Shown piece by piece: positions 53,525 through 63,827 of a stretch of DNA of 64,000 bases. Each line of letters opens with the position of its first letter. The first letter of the stretch is position 1. This stretch comes from Gammaproteobacteria bacterium. Lineage in GTDB: Bacteria > Pseudomonadota > Gammaproteobacteria > Burkholderiales > Burkholderiaceae_B. The translations under genes and the position numbers were made by a program. The notes below the pieces were generated by a model. That model worked only from the letters and a program-made list of their open reading frames with translations, searched no databases and was not told the origin of the DNA. The DNA is taken from assembly GCA_030832095.1 (NCBI GenBank), contig JAURJT010000014.1:62001-126000 (forward strand). The letters are read 5' to 3'.

Positions 53525-56362
53525 TAAGTTGCTGACACAACGCCCGCAAATGTCAGGGTGTTCGGCATCGTGACCGATATCTTCACGCCAATGCCAGCAC
53601 CGCTCACATTTTTTATGCTGTGAGGGCGCGATGCTGATCGCGAGTTCAGTTTGGTCAGGCGCCGTCGAGGCATGAACGCCAACCCTGGACACAATCAAGA
53701 TGAAAGGTAGTTGCTCTGCAACGCTTTGTAACAAAGCGAGATCGGTGCCCTGCGCCGTGAGGTCAACTTCGCCTTGTAGAGACGAGCCGATACTGCCGGC
53801 TGTGCGAAGCTCTTCGAGTTTGCGCGTCACAAGCCCGCGAATTTCACGCAAGCGAGACCAGCGCTGTTGCAACGTGTCAGCCTCTGCGATGGTCGGTACT
53901 GAGTGATAGCACTCGGTGAAAATCGTGAGGCGACTGGTATCAGGCTGATTGGCTAGGGTAGACGTGCATAAAATGCCCCAGGCCTCTTCAGCGGTGAAGG
54001 ACAGAATCGGCGCCATCAGTTTGAGCAAAGTCTGTGTAATGTGCAGCAACGCCGTTTGTGCCGAGCGACGTGCCTGGCTTTTTGGGGCTGAGGTATACAA
54101 GCGGTCTTTTAAGACATCCAGGTAAAACGAGCCTAGGTCTTCAGAGCAAAAATGTTGCAACCGAGACATTGCCGGTTGAAACTCGTACTGCTCAAAGCTT
54201 TTGAGCACCTCGGCTTGCATCTGTGCCGTCATCGCCAGTGCATAGCGATCAATTTCAAGCATGCTTTCGGGCGACACTGCATCTGTTGCGGCGTCAAAGT
54301 CGGCCAGATTGGCGAGTAAAAAGCGTAAGGTGTTACGAATGCGGCGATAGCTTTCTACCACTCGCTTGAGGATTTCGTCAGAGATCGATAACTCGCCCGA
54401 GTAGTCGGTGCTGGCGACCCACAAGCGCAAGATCTCGGCACCTAGGCTGTCAGAGACTTTTTGGGGCGCGATCACATTGCCCACTGACTTACTCATTTTG
54501 CGACCCTGTCCGTCAACCACAAAGCCGTGTGTCAACAAACTGTTATAAGGGGCGCGGCCCTCGAGCATGCAGCCCGTTAAGAGCGATGAATGAAACCAAC
54601 CGCGATGTTGATCCGACCCCTCAAGGTACATATCTGCAGGCCAAGGTAACTCGCCATGCGAGCCTTGCTGCGCATTATTCAAACCACCTAGCACGGTGGC
54701 ATGGGTCGTGCCCGAATCAAACCAGACATCGAGTGTGTCGCGATTTTTTTCGTATTGATCGGCCTCAGGCCCGAGTAAATCAGCAGGTTCAACCGCTTGC
54801 CAGGCTTCGATGCCGTGTTGCTCAACAAGCTTGGCAACGGCTTCAAGTAATGCTGGGGTATTGGGGTGCAAGGCACCGGTTTCTTTGTGCAGAAAGAAGG
54901 CCATGGGGACGCCCCATTGGCGCTGCCGCGATAAGGTCCAGTCTGGCCGGTTAGCGATCATGGCATGCAGGCGTGCGCGGCCCCAGGCTGGGTAAAAAGC
55001 GGTGGCCTCAATCGCGGCCAGCGCGCTGGTACGCAGCGTTGGTGCGTGGTCTTTGGGTAGCACATCCATCCCAGCAAACCACTGACTGGTTGCTCGATAG
55101 ATGATTGGTGTCTTATGGCGCCAGCAGTGCATGTAGCTGTGCGCGTGTGGTTCTTGCTTGAGCAGGGTGCCGGCTTGGGTCAAGGCTTCAACAATTTTTG
55201 GATTCGCCGCCCAAATGCTTAAGCCGCCGAAGCCGGGCAAACTGGGCACGAACTTACCATCGCCCATGACAGGGCTGATGATGTCGCCATCTTTCATGCC
55301 GTTGGCTTTGCAAGATAAAAAGTCTTCAATCCCGTAGGCTGGAGCTGAGTGCACGACGCCCGTGCCGGTGTCGAGTGTGACGTAATCGCCCAAATAAATA
55401 GGTGCTGTGCGTTGGTAGCCAGCGTCAAAGCGCGCTAAAGGGTGTTCGAACTCGAGTTTGTTTAACGCTTGCCCGAGGCAGCGAGCAATAACTTCACCCT
55501 GCAGGTTCCATTCTTTGAGGCAAGCTTGGACACGATCGAGTGCAATCAGTAGCAGCGCACCCGTGGCAGGTGCCGGACTGACACGTACCAAGGCATATTC
55601 GAATTCTGGGTGCAGGTTTAGCGCCTGATTTGAGGGGATCGTCCAGGGTGTTGTTGTCCAGATCACCAAAGCGCCAGGCTCAACCTCGTGCAGGCCAAAG
55701 GCTTTTGCGAGTGCAGCGCGATCGATGAACGGAAACGCAACATGAACGGCTGGATCTTTGCGATCTGCGTATTCAACCTCAGCTTCAGCCAAGGCCGAGC
55801 CGCAATCAAAGCACCAGTTCACAGGCTTGAGCCCTCTGAACACATAACCTTTATCTAGGATCCGGCCCAGTGCACGAATTTCGTTCGCTTCGTTGCTGAA
55901 GTTCATGGTCAGGTAGGGGCGATTCCAATCGCCCAACACACCAAGCCGTTCAAAATCCTTTTTCTGGCGTTCGATTTGCTCAAGTGCATAGGCGCGCGCC
56001 TTGGCTTGCACTTCTGCAACCGGCAAATGTTTGCCGTATTTTTTCTCAATCTGAATTTCAATCGGCATGCCGTGGCAATCCCAGCCCGGCACATAAGCCG
56101 CATCGAAGCCGGCCATGTTGCGGCTTTTGACGATGATGTCTTTCAGGATTTTGTTGACGGCATGCCCGATGTGGATGTCGCCATTCGCGTAGGGTGGGCC
56201 ATCGTGCAGTAAAAACGTCGGGCGCCCTTTGCTGGCCTCACGAATCGCCTGATAAACGCGTTTTTCTTGCCATTGTGCAACCCAAAGGGGTTCACGGCGA
56301 GGCAGGTCACCACGCATCGGAAACGGTGTGTCGGGCAGATTGAGTGTTTGTTTATAGTCCAT
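53501..56362 (-). CDS. ileS: Isoleucine-tRNA ligase
   Basis: A 953-residue class I synthetase. It has the HIGH motif in [13 protein letters not shown], the editing domain with [29 protein letters not shown], the KMSKS loop [10 protein letters not shown] and a C-terminal zinc finger [13 protein letters not shown] ... CGRCV. ATG 56362 ([18 protein letters not shown]) is the family start. A longer frame opens upstream but is inside ribF. The start overlaps the ribF stop by 11 bp, so translation is probably coupled. lspA follows across the tandem repeats. Confidence 0.97.
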   Translation of the reverse strand: MDYKQTLNLPDTPFPMRGDLPRREPLWVAQWQEKRVYQAIREASKGRPTFLLHDGPPYANGDIHIGHAVNKILKDIIVKSRNMAGFDAAYVPGWDCHGMPIEIQIEKKYGKHLPVAEVQAKARAYALEQIERQKKDFERLGVLGDWNRPYLTMNFSNEANEIRALGRILDKGYVFRGLKPVNWCFDCGSALAEAEVEYADRKDPAVHVAFPFIDRAALAKAFGLHEVEPGALVIWTTTPWTIPSNQALNLHPEFEYALVRVSPAPATGALLLIALDRVQACLKEWNLQGEVIARCLGQALNKLEFEHPLARFDAGYQRTAPIYLGDYVTLDTGTGVVHSAPAYGIEDFLSCKANGMKDGDIISPVMGDGKFVPSLPGFGGLSIWAANPKIVEALTQAGTLLKQEPHAHSYMHCWRHKTPIIYRATSQWFAGMDVLPKDHAPTLRTSALAAIEATAFYPAWGRARLHAMIANRPDWTLSRQRQWGVPMAFFLHKETGALHPNTPALLEAVAKLVEQHGIEAWQAVEPADLLGPEADQYEKNRDTLDVWFDSGTTHATVLGGLNNAQQGSHGELPWPADMYLEGSDQHRGWFHSSLLTGCMLEGRAPYNSLLTHGFVVDGQGRKMSKSVGNVIAPQKVSDSLGAEILRLWVASTDYSGELSISDEILKRVVESYRRIRNTLRFLLANLADFDAATDAVSPESMLEIDRYALAMTAQMQAEVLKSFEQYEFQPAMSRLQHFCSEDLGSFYLDVLKDRLYTSAPKSQARRSAQTALLHITQTLLKLMAPILSFTAEEAWGILCTSTLANQPDTSRLTIFTECYHSVPTIAEADTLQQRWSRLREIRGLVTRKLEELRTAGSIGSSLQGEVDLTAQGTDLALLQSVAEQLPFILIVSRVGVHASTAPDQTELAISIAPSQHKKCERCWHWREDIGHDAEHPDICGRCVSNLHEAHANG

Positions 56363-57317
56363 GTGGCGCAAAATAAGCCCGCGCATGCTGTGCATCGGCA
56401 TGCATGGCGGCAGTCAAGGTTGGGAGATCAGGAAACTTCTCTTCGTCTCGAAGATGTTTGAGAAGCTCAACGAGGATGAGTTTACCGTACGCATCGATAT
56501 TGACATCGAAAAGATGGGTCTCGAGCAAGATCCGGCCATCGTCTTCGACGGTCGGGCGTACGCCCAGGCTCGCGACCCCAGGCAAAGCTTGTTGCGCTAA
56601 ACCGTGCACCCGCACAACATAGATGCCTGAGCGGGCAGCACACCTTGGGGTCACACGCATATTTAAGGTGGGCATATTCAAGGTGCGGCCAAGCTTTTTG
56701 CCGTGTACGACATGGCCAGTCATTGCGTAAGGGCGTCCGAGCAGGCTTTGGGCTTGTGTCAGATCGCCCGCGGCTAGTGCAGCACGAACCTCAGAGCTTG
56801 AAACACGATGGCCTTGTTGATCTTTGATCTCAGAGAGTGTGTGAACCTCAAGCCCGCACTGCGGGCCCATTTGTTTAAGTAAGGCCACATCGCCCGAGCG
56901 TTGGCGTCCAAACCGAAAGTCTTCACCCACGATCAGCCAGCGCGCGTTTAGGCCTTTGACCAAAAGCGTTTCAATAAAGTCTTGTGCCGACATTTCTGCA
57001 AAACGTTGATTAAAACGTGCGAGCAGCACTTGTTCGATGCCTGCCTCGCGTAGCGCAGTGAGTTTGTCGCGCAGCCCATTGATTTGCGGCGGCGACAACT
57101 CAGGTCGTCGATTTTTTTCGGCAAAAAATTGGCGCGGGTGCGGAGCAAAGGTTAAGACGGTAGGCACCAACGCGCGTGCGCGGGCGGCCTCAGTCACTTG
57201 GCTGAGCATGGCCAGATGCCCTAGATGCACCCCATCAAAATTGCCGATAGAGAGCGCGGTGGGTCGCCGCAATGTGGGGGCCGAGGCCTGACGAAAAATG
57301 CTGAAAAAGGTGTTCAC
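56352..57317 (-). CDS. ribF: Bifunctional riboflavin kinase/FAD synthetase
   Basis: A 321-residue enzyme that makes FMN and FAD. The N-terminal adenylyltransferase has [17 protein letters not shown] and [12 protein letters not shown]. The C-terminal kinase has [29 protein letters not shown] and [31 protein letters not shown]. The start is not certain. GTG 57317 gives [18 protein letters not shown], resembling relatives, while a GTG at 57341 would add 8 residues. It is divergent from purN and overlaps the ileS start by 11 bp. Confidence 0.95.
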   Translation of the reverse strand: MNTFFSIFRQASAPTLRRPTALSIGNFDGVHLGHLAMLSQVTEAARARALVPTVLTFAPHPRQFFAEKNRRPELSPPQINGLRDKLTALREAGIEQVLLARFNQRFAEMSAQDFIETLLVKGLNARWLIVGEDFRFGRQRSGDVALLKQMGPQCGLEVHTLSEIKDQQGHRVSSSEVRAALAAGDLTQAQSLLGRPYAMTGHVVHGKKLGRTLNMPTLNMRVTPRCAARSGIYVVRVHGLAQQALPGVASLGVRPTVEDDGRILLETHLFDVNIDAYGKLILVELLKHLRDEEKFPDLPTLTAAMHADAQHARAYFAPHGL

Positions 57318-57361
57318 GAGCAACAGTTTACAATTTCGCACTACCTTGTCTGTGAAAAACC

Positions 57362-58027
57362 ATGTCTGAACCCGAAATTCTGCGCTGCCGCTTCGTTATT
57401 TTGATCTCTGGCCAAGGGTCAAACATGCAGGCGCTCGTGGCGGCATGCCAGTCAAAGGCGTGCCCGGGCGAGGTTGTCGCGGTCGTATCGAACCGAGCAC
57501 AGGCGGGCGGCGTGAAGTGGGCGCAGGGACAGGGCATTGCCACTGAAGTCATCGCGCACACCGATTTCGCGTCGCGCGAGGCGTTTGATCAGGCTTTGGT
57601 CAAGGCCATCGACCGTTATTCGCCTGATTATGTCTTGTTGGCTGGGTTTATGCGGATCTTGACCCCAGCCTTTGTCGAGCATTACGCGTCGCGTTTGGTC
57701 AATATTCATCCCTCTTTGTTACCCGCGTTTCCCGGCCTGCATACGCACGAGCAGGCCTTGGCGATGGGGGTGCAAAGCCATGGTTGCACGGTACATTTTG
57801 TGACGCCAGTGCTCGATCACGGCCCAATCATCGCTCAGGGGGTGGTGCCAGTGTTGGCCGACGATACCCCCGACACGCTCGCTGCACGGGTGCTCACGGT
57901 TGAGCATCGTGTTTATCCCGCAGTTGCCAGTTGGCTTGCGCAGTCGCGCGTCAAACTCATGCCTGATCAACGCGTACAGGTTGAAGGTGCACCTAGGCGC
58001 TTATTTGTATCGGAGCTCGCGCAATGA
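57362..58027 (+). CDS. purN: Phosphoribosylglycinamide formyltransferase
   Basis: A 221-residue folate-dependent enzyme of purine synthesis. It has the nucleotide-binding ILISGQGSNMQALVAAC. The catalytic Asn-His-Asp set lies in RLVNIHPSLLPAFPGLHTHEQAL, GCTVHFV and VLDHGPIIAQGVV. In most relatives GSN is followed by Leu, here Met. ATG 57362 begins MSEPEILRCRFVIL. The stop overlaps the downstream methyltransferase start by 4 bp. Confidence 0.95.
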   Translation: MSEPEILRCRFVILISGQGSNMQALVAACQSKACPGEVVAVVSNRAQAGGVKWAQGQGIATEVIAHTDFASREAFDQALVKAIDRYSPDYVLLAGFMRILTPAFVEHYASRLVNIHPSLLPAFPGLHTHEQALAMGVQSHGCTVHFVTPVLDHGPIIAQGVVPVLADDTPDTLAARVLTVEHRVYPAVASWLAQSRVKLMPDQRVQVEGAPRRLFVSELAQ

Positions 58028-60192
58028 TTGATTCTAAAAAAGCAGGCCCTCGTACCCCTTCAGGTGGTGCAAAACGGTCAATTCAGTCGTTTGCGCAGAC
58101 TCGTGCTACAGGTCAGGACAGCCGAGGTAAACGTGACGCTGGTGGCGCTGTCGGTGCCTCTCGTGTGGGTACAAAAGAGGCGGCTCGTGAGGCGGCCCGT
58201 GCTTCCGGAACAACGCTTCCGCGCAAAGGTTCGGCAACCGAACGGTTAATGAACGCTACACCCTTTGCGCCGCGCTCAGGTGCACCGCGCCCCGGCGGCA
58301 GCTATGCGGGTGAACGGCCTGCAGGTGCACGTGGTGAACCGCAACAGTCAACTTACACCGGTCGCGTCAAACCTCGTTTGCCACCGATGACGATTCGGTT
58401 AGATCAGATTCGGCAAGTGCTTGATGAGGTCTTAACTTGGCGCTTTGCGGCCGATTCTGTGGTGTCGCACTGGTTCCGGGCGCACCCGAAGTTAGGGGTA
58501 CGGGACCGCGCCGAAGTGGCCGAGGTGGTCTATGACGTGTTGCGCAATTTGCGACGCTATCGGCAACTGGCTGAAAGTGGGGTAGGCAATGCGGTTAGAC
58601 GTCTCGCGATTCAAGGCGCGATTGTCATGATTGACAATGGTCGCGTGCGCGAAGTGCTTGATCCAGGTGAGATCGCTTGGTTAGACCGCATCGCCCAAAT
58701 TGATGAGCTATCTCTGGCGGTTGAAGTGCGCACGAGTTTGCCTGATTGGTTGTTTGAACGTTTGCAGCACATGCCCAACCTTGAGCAACTGGCGCAAGCC
58801 TTGAATCAACCCGCGGCGCTGGATATTCGAGTCAACCCCATGAAGGCTGAGCGTGACGATATGCTCGCTGATCTGGCGCGCGGCAATGCCGTGCGACACG
58901 CGCCTGTGGCCACGCCTTACTCGCCCTGGGGGATTCGTTTGACGGGTCGCCCCACCATGAACAAGTGGCATCAGTTCGAGCATGGCTTAATTGAGGTGCA
59001 AGACGAAGGGAGCCAGTTGCTCGCCTTATTGGTGGGGCCTAAGCGCGGCGAGATGGTGATCGACTTTTGCGCTGGCGCTGGGGGTAAAACTTTGCTTCTG
59101 GGTGCGCTGATGCGCTCGACTGGCCGCCTTTATGCGTTAGATGTTTCGGCGACTCGATTGGCCAAGGCCAAGCCGCGGTTTGCCCGTAGTGGCTTATCAA
59201 ATATTGTGCCGGTGGTGCTTGAGCACGAAAACGATACGCGGGTACGACGTCTGGCCGGTAAGGCCCAGCGTGTTTTGGTGGATGCGCCGTGCAGTGGTGT
59301 CGGCACGCTGCGACGTAATCCTGATCTAAAGTGGCGCCAGTCGGTGCAAAGTTTGCAAGAATTGACGGCTTTGCAGGCTCGTATTTTGGCCAGTGCTTCG
59401 CGCTGTGTGGCCCTGGGCGGGCGCTTGGTCTATGCCACCTGCAGCGTCTTGATCGAAGAAAATCAGGCTCAAGCAGAGCGGTTTTTGGCAGAACACCCCG
59501 ATTTTGAGCTGATTGATGCGGCGCAGCTGCTAGCAGCACGCACGTCTTTGCAACTTGAAGGGCCTTATTTAAATCTCAGGCCGGATGTGCATGGCACTGA
59601 CGGTTTTTTTGCTGCGGTGTTTGAACGCCGCAAAGCTGGCGGCGCGGTAGCACCCGAGGCCGACGTCGCCGCGATTGAGGTGAAAGTCGCCGCCACGGGC
59701 AAGGTAGCAGCTGAGGGTAAGGTAGCGACTGAGGCTAAGGGAGCGACTGAGGCTAAGGGAGCGACTAAGGCTAAGGGAGCGACTGAGGCTAAGGGAGCGA
59801 CTAAGGCTAAGGGAGCGACTGAAGCTAAGAAAGCAGTCAAATCAGTGAAAGCAGTCGAATCGGCGAAATCAGCCGAATCGCCGGACTCTTCGGACTCAGT
59901 GAAGCCGAGCGAGACAAAAGGGAAGGCTGTGAGGGCGAAGAAGGGTGACGGAAAAGGCTCGGCAGCGTTGCCAGCAACCGTCGCGCCTGAGGCTACCATT
60001 GCAACTGAATCTCCGACCGCCGCTTCGGCTGCTGCACCGGCCTCGGCAATTGACGCGTTTGCTGCGTTTCTTGCCAAAGACGCTTTAAACCCAGGGCATC
60101 GGGATGAGGCCGAGGTTGAAGATTCTAAGACCGACAAACCGGCTAAAAAACCACGTGCCAGTCAGGCGGCAGGACGGGTTAAAAAGGCTTAG
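58024..60192 (+). CDS. RsmB/NOP2-family rRNA cytosine methyltransferase with low-complexity tail
   Basis: A 722-residue SAM-dependent methyltransferase. The core (about residues 120-540) has a NusB-like/RsmB-type helical part and the catalytic domain. Its motifs are IDFCAGAGGKTLLL, the Cys motif IV DAPCSGVGTLRRNPD and Cys motif VI YATCSVLIEEN. It likely makes m5C in 16S rRNA. It is long for the family because of a basic N-terminal region (about 1-115) and a Lys/Ala/Glu/Ser-rich tail from about 540. The tail includes six copies of ATxAKG encoded by an 18-bp tandem repeat. The start overlaps purN by 4 bp. Confidence 0.9.
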   Translation: MIDSKKAGPRTPSGGAKRSIQSFAQTRATGQDSRGKRDAGGAVGASRVGTKEAAREAARASGTTLPRKGSATERLMNATPFAPRSGAPRPGGSYAGERPAGARGEPQQSTYTGRVKPRLPPMTIRLDQIRQVLDEVLTWRFAADSVVSHWFRAHPKLGVRDRAEVAEVVYDVLRNLRRYRQLAESGVGNAVRRLAIQGAIVMIDNGRVREVLDPGEIAWLDRIAQIDELSLAVEVRTSLPDWLFERLQHMPNLEQLAQALNQPAALDIRVNPMKAERDDMLADLARGNAVRHAPVATPYSPWGIRLTGRPTMNKWHQFEHGLIEVQDEGSQLLALLVGPKRGEMVIDFCAGAGGKTLLLGALMRSTGRLYALDVSATRLAKAKPRFARSGLSNIVPVVLEHENDTRVRRLAGKAQRVLVDAPCSGVGTLRRNPDLKWRQSVQSLQELTALQARILASASRCVALGGRLVYATCSVLIEENQAQAERFLAEHPDFELIDAAQLLAARTSLQLEGPYLNLRPDVHGTDGFFAAVFERRKAGGAVAPEADVAAIEVKVAATGKVAAEGKVATEAKGATEAKGATKAKGATEAKGATKAKGATEAKKAVKSVKAVESAKSAESPDSSDSVKPSETKGKAVRAKKGDGKGSAALPATVAPEATIATESPTAASAAAPASAIDAFAAFLAKDALNPGHRDEAEVEDSKTDKPAKKPRASQAAGRVKKA
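59725..59832 (+). repeat. Six 18-bp coding tandem repeats
   Basis: The unit GCGACTGAGGCTAAGGGA (with GAG or AAG at the third codon) is repeated six times, with the last copy diverged at the 3' end. It encodes Ala-Thr-(Glu/Lys)-Ala-Lys-Gly. The unit is a multiple of three, so changes in copy number keep the frame. Confidence 0.95.
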
Positions 60193-60294
60193 TGGCTTGA
60201 TTTGACGCAAAAACCTTGCGGTAAGGCTCGTATCAAATAGGTGGGTTAGGCTAAAATGACCCTGACTATTTTGTCTTAGGCGGTCAATATATTT

Positions 60295-61506
60295 ATGAAC
60301 GAAATTATTTCTTTTGTCGCGGGTGGTTTGTTGCAGGCATCGTGGTGGCAGGTTGCTCTGATCACCTTGGGCCTGACCCACGTCACGATCGCGGCTGTTA
60401 CGATCTTTTTACATCGTAGCCAGGCTCATCGTGGCCTTGATCTGCACCCGAGTGTGATGCACTTTTTCCGCTTCTGGTTATGGCTAACGACAGGCATGGT
60501 GACGAAAGAATGGGTGGCGATTCATCGTAAACATCATGCGCGTTGCGAACGCGACGGTGATCCACACTCACCCATGATTTACGGCATTAATAAGGTTTTA
60601 TTTAGCGGTGCAGAGCTTTATCGGCACGAATCTAAAAATGCAGAGACCCTGTCTAAGTTTGGTCACGGCACACCCGATGATTGGGTTGAAAAACACATTT
60701 ACGCACGTTACAGTGCCCGCGGCATCCTGATCATGCTGGTGATTGATGTGGCCCTCTTTGGCGCGCTTGGGCTGACCGTATGGGCCATCCAAATGGCTTG
60801 GATCCCGTTTTGGGCCGCTGGCGTGGTCAACGGTGTAGGTCATTACTTCGGCTATCGTAATTTTGCTTCGCCAGATACCAGCACCAACGTGTTTCCGATC
60901 GGCATTTTGATTGGCGGCGAAGAGCTTCATAATAATCACCACGCCTTTGGTACGTCGGCTAAGTTCTCAAGCAAGTGGTACGAACTCGATATCGGTTGGT
61001 TATATATCTTGGGCTTACAAGCTGTCGGCCTGGCCAAGGTCAAAAAAGTCGCACCTCGTTTGAAGCTTGAGGCGACGGGCAAAACCGGGGTAGATGCACG
61101 TACGTTGCAAGGCGTGATTGCTCATCGGTTTGAGATTCTTGAGCGCTACACCAGCATCATGAAGACCGCTTGTCGTGCAGAACTTACGCGCTTGAAAACT
61201 TCAACGGCGAGCAATCACGACACCAGTCACACTGAGGCACTTGCCGCGGCCACACATTGGCTTGGACGCGGCGACGAGACTTTGCCTGCAGTCGAGCGTG
61301 CGCGCATTGATCAGGCCCTGTCACAGACTGCTTCGCTGGCAACTCTGGTGCAGATGCGTCACGAGCTGGCCAAGCTCTGGGATAGTTCGACGGCCTCAAG
61401 CGAGCAACTGTTGCACGACTTGCAAAACTGGTGCCAGCGCGCTCAGCAAAGTGGTATCGCTAGCCTTGAAGAGTTTGCCTTACGCCTACGCCGCTATGCG
61501 GCATGA
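60295..61506 (+). CDS. Acyl-lipid or acyl-CoA desaturase with C-terminal extension
   Basis: A 403-residue membrane fatty acid desaturase of the delta-9 type. The di-iron histidine boxes are HRSQAHRG, HRKHH and HNNHH, with several transmembrane segments around them. It introduces a cis double bond into saturated acyl chains. After about residue 270 there is an extension of some 130 residues with helical character that I do not recognise as catalytic. It overlaps the uvrD start by 4 bp and is 102 bp after the methyltransferase gene. Confidence 0.92.
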   Translation: MNEIISFVAGGLLQASWWQVALITLGLTHVTIAAVTIFLHRSQAHRGLDLHPSVMHFFRFWLWLTTGMVTKEWVAIHRKHHARCERDGDPHSPMIYGINKVLFSGAELYRHESKNAETLSKFGHGTPDDWVEKHIYARYSARGILIMLVIDVALFGALGLTVWAIQMAWIPFWAAGVVNGVGHYFGYRNFASPDTSTNVFPIGILIGGEELHNNHHAFGTSAKFSSKWYELDIGWLYILGLQAVGLAKVKKVAPRLKLEATGKTGVDARTLQGVIAHRFEILERYTSIMKTACRAELTRLKTSTASNHDTSHTEALAAATHWLGRGDETLPAVERARIDQALSQTASLATLVQMRHELAKLWDSSTASSEQLLHDLQNWCQRAQQSGIASLEEFALRLRRYAA

Positions 61507-63827
61507 TCGACAAACTTAACGCACCTCAGCGTGAGGCAGTCACACTTGCGGCGCAGCATGCGTTAGTGCTGGCGGGTGCGGGTAGCGGTAAAACGCGTGT
61601 TTTAACCACACGCATGGCGTGGCTCATTCAAACAGGTCAGGTCAGCCCACAAGGTCTGTTGGCCGTCACTTTTACCAACAAAGCAGCGCGCGAAATGCTC
61701 GCGCGGGTGTCAGCCTTGTTGCCGATTGATCTGCGCGGCTTGTGGATTGGTACCTTTCACGGCCTGTGTAATCGCATGCTCAGGGCGCATTACCGCGATG
61801 CCGGTTTGCCTCAGTCATTTCAAATTCTAGACACTGCCGATCAACTCGCTGCAATTAAGCGCTTGTTAAAAGCCAATGCAGTCGATGATGAAAAGTATCC
61901 ACCTCGTGACGTACAACGTTTTATTAATGGTGCAAAAGAAGACGGCCAACGCCCAGGCGACGTTGAGGCGTTTGATAGTTTTCGTCGACGCATGATTGAG
62001 ATCTACACGCTCTATGAGGCGCAATGTCAACGCGAGGGAGTGGTGGATTTTCCTGAGTTGTTATTGCGCGCCTACGAGTTACTGGCGCGCAACGAACCCA
62101 TCCGCTCGCACTACCAGCGCCGCTTTCGTCATGTGCTAGTTGACGAGTTTCAAGACACCAACACCTTGCAATACAAATGGCTCACGCTGCTAGCCGGTGG
62201 CGGGGCCATCATGTTTGCGGTAGGTGATGATGATCAGTCGATTTATGCATTTCGTGGGGCGAACGTTGGCAACATGGCTGACTTTGAGCGCGACTATGCG
62301 CACGGCACAGTCATTCGTCTTGAGCAAAACTATCGGTCGTTTGGTCACATCCTAGACGCTGCGAATGCGCTGATTAGCCACAACGACGGGCGTTTAGGTA
62401 AAAACCTCTGGACCGAGCAGGGCGAGGGTGAGCAGATTCGGGTGGTTGAACAACCGACTGATTTGCTTGAGGCTCGCTGGCTGGTGGATGAGGTCAGAGG
62501 CTTGATTTCTGACGGACGTGATCGGAGCCAGATTGCCGTGCTGTATCGAAGCAATGCGCAATCGCGTGTGATTGAACACGGTTTATTTTCGGCAGGTGTC
62601 GCCTACAAAGTGTATGGTGGTTTGCGCTTTTTTGAACGACAAGAGGTCAAACACGCACTCGCGTATTTGCGTCTCATGGCCAACGCCAATGATGACACTT
62701 CGTTTATGCGAGTGGTGAATTTTCCTCCTCGCGGGATTGGTGCACGCACGCTTGAGCAGCTAGGCGATCAAGCGAAGGCCTTTGATACCAGTTTGTCAGG
62801 TGCTGTGGCGCGTGTGGCGGGCAAGGGCGGTTCGAACCTAGCCCAGTTTACCTTGATGATTCAGCGCCTGGCACTCGAAACCCGTGACTTACCTTTGCCC
62901 GAAATGGTCGAGCACGTCATTGCTCAAAGCGGTTTGATCGAACACTACCGGCAAGATCGCGAAGGCGCCGATCGCATTGAAAACTTAAACGAACTTGTGT
63001 CCGCGGCTGCGGCGTTTGCCTCAGAGGCAAACGTATCAGGGTTGCCGGCAGGTGTTGTGATCGTGTCTGATGCGCAGACAACCACTCTTGATTCAACGCC
63101 CGCTGAGTCAGGGCTTGTCGAGCCCTCAGCGCAGTTTGTAGGCTCGGGTGTTGACTTCGGTGGCTTGTCGCCCCTTACCGCCTTTTTGTCGCACGCCTCG
63201 CTTGAAGCCGGTGACAACCAGGCGCAAGCCGGCCAAGATGCGGTGCAGCTCATGACGGTGCATGCAGCCAAGGGGCTTGAGTTTGATGCGGTTTTTATTA
63301 CCGGGTTAGAGGAGGGGCTTTTCCCTCACGAAAACAGTATCCTCGAACAATCGGGGCTCGAAGAAGAGCGTCGTTTGATGTATGTGGCGATCACGCGCGC
63401 CCGCGAGCGGCTGTATTTTAGTTTGGCGCAAAGTCGCATGCTGCATGGCCAGACGCGTTATGCGATGCGTTCGCGGTTTTTATCCGAGGTGCCCGATGCG
63501 CACCTAAAATGGCTGACGCCCAAGCAGGGTTTTGTTGATTCTGAGCCGCGCTGGAAATCAAGCGGTGATGCTGGTGGGGCAACCTACGGTCGCCAAGGCG
63601 CAGCGGCGCATGCTGCTGTTGCGCCACGCTCGGTCACCACGGGTGTTACGGTTGGGGCTCAGCAGTTTCGCATTGGCCAAGGTGTGCGACATGGTCGCTT
63701 CGGCGAAGGCACGATTATTGGTTTATCGGGCAGCGGCCTCGACGCACAAGCGCAGATTCAGTTTCGCGAGGTTGGTTCAAAAACACTCGCGCTAGGTGTG
63801 GCCAAGCTAGAGATCACACAAAGCTAG
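61503..63827 (+). CDS. uvrD: UvrD/Rep-family DNA helicase (helicase II)
   Basis: A 774-residue superfamily 1A helicase. Walker A is LAGAGSGKTRVLTTR (about 23-37), followed by LLAVTFTNKAAREM (motif Ia), LVDEFQDTN (motif II), VGDDDQSIYAFRGA (motif III), EQNYRS, DAVQLMTVHAAKGLEF (motif V) and YVAITRARERL (motif VI). A C-terminal part (IGQGVRHGRFGEGTIIGLSGSGLDAQAQIQFREVG) resembles the Tudor-like end of UvrD. It acts in nucleotide excision and mismatch repair. ATG 61503 overlaps the desaturase stop. Confidence 0.95.
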   Translation: MIDKLNAPQREAVTLAAQHALVLAGAGSGKTRVLTTRMAWLIQTGQVSPQGLLAVTFTNKAAREMLARVSALLPIDLRGLWIGTFHGLCNRMLRAHYRDAGLPQSFQILDTADQLAAIKRLLKANAVDDEKYPPRDVQRFINGAKEDGQRPGDVEAFDSFRRRMIEIYTLYEAQCQREGVVDFPELLLRAYELLARNEPIRSHYQRRFRHVLVDEFQDTNTLQYKWLTLLAGGGAIMFAVGDDDQSIYAFRGANVGNMADFERDYAHGTVIRLEQNYRSFGHILDAANALISHNDGRLGKNLWTEQGEGEQIRVVEQPTDLLEARWLVDEVRGLISDGRDRSQIAVLYRSNAQSRVIEHGLFSAGVAYKVYGGLRFFERQEVKHALAYLRLMANANDDTSFMRVVNFPPRGIGARTLEQLGDQAKAFDTSLSGAVARVAGKGGSNLAQFTLMIQRLALETRDLPLPEMVEHVIAQSGLIEHYRQDREGADRIENLNELVSAAAAFASEANVSGLPAGVVIVSDAQTTTLDSTPAESGLVEPSAQFVGSGVDFGGLSPLTAFLSHASLEAGDNQAQAGQDAVQLMTVHAAKGLEFDAVFITGLEEGLFPHENSILEQSGLEEERRLMYVAITRARERLYFSLAQSRMLHGQTRYAMRSRFLSEVPDAHLKWLTPKQGFVDSEPRWKSSGDAGGATYGRQGAAAHAAVAPRSVTTGVTVGAQQFRIGQGVRHGRFGEGTIIGLSGSGLDAQAQIQFREVGSKTLALGVAKLEITQS

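Noticed and set aside
59725-59832. A CRISPR array at the 18-bp repeats.
   Set aside because: The units are contiguous, without spacers, and in frame with a protein.
59565-60137. A 190-codon minus-strand frame across the repeat tail of the methyltransferase.
   Set aside because: The repeat is in frame with the methyltransferase and the opposite strand merely mirrors it.
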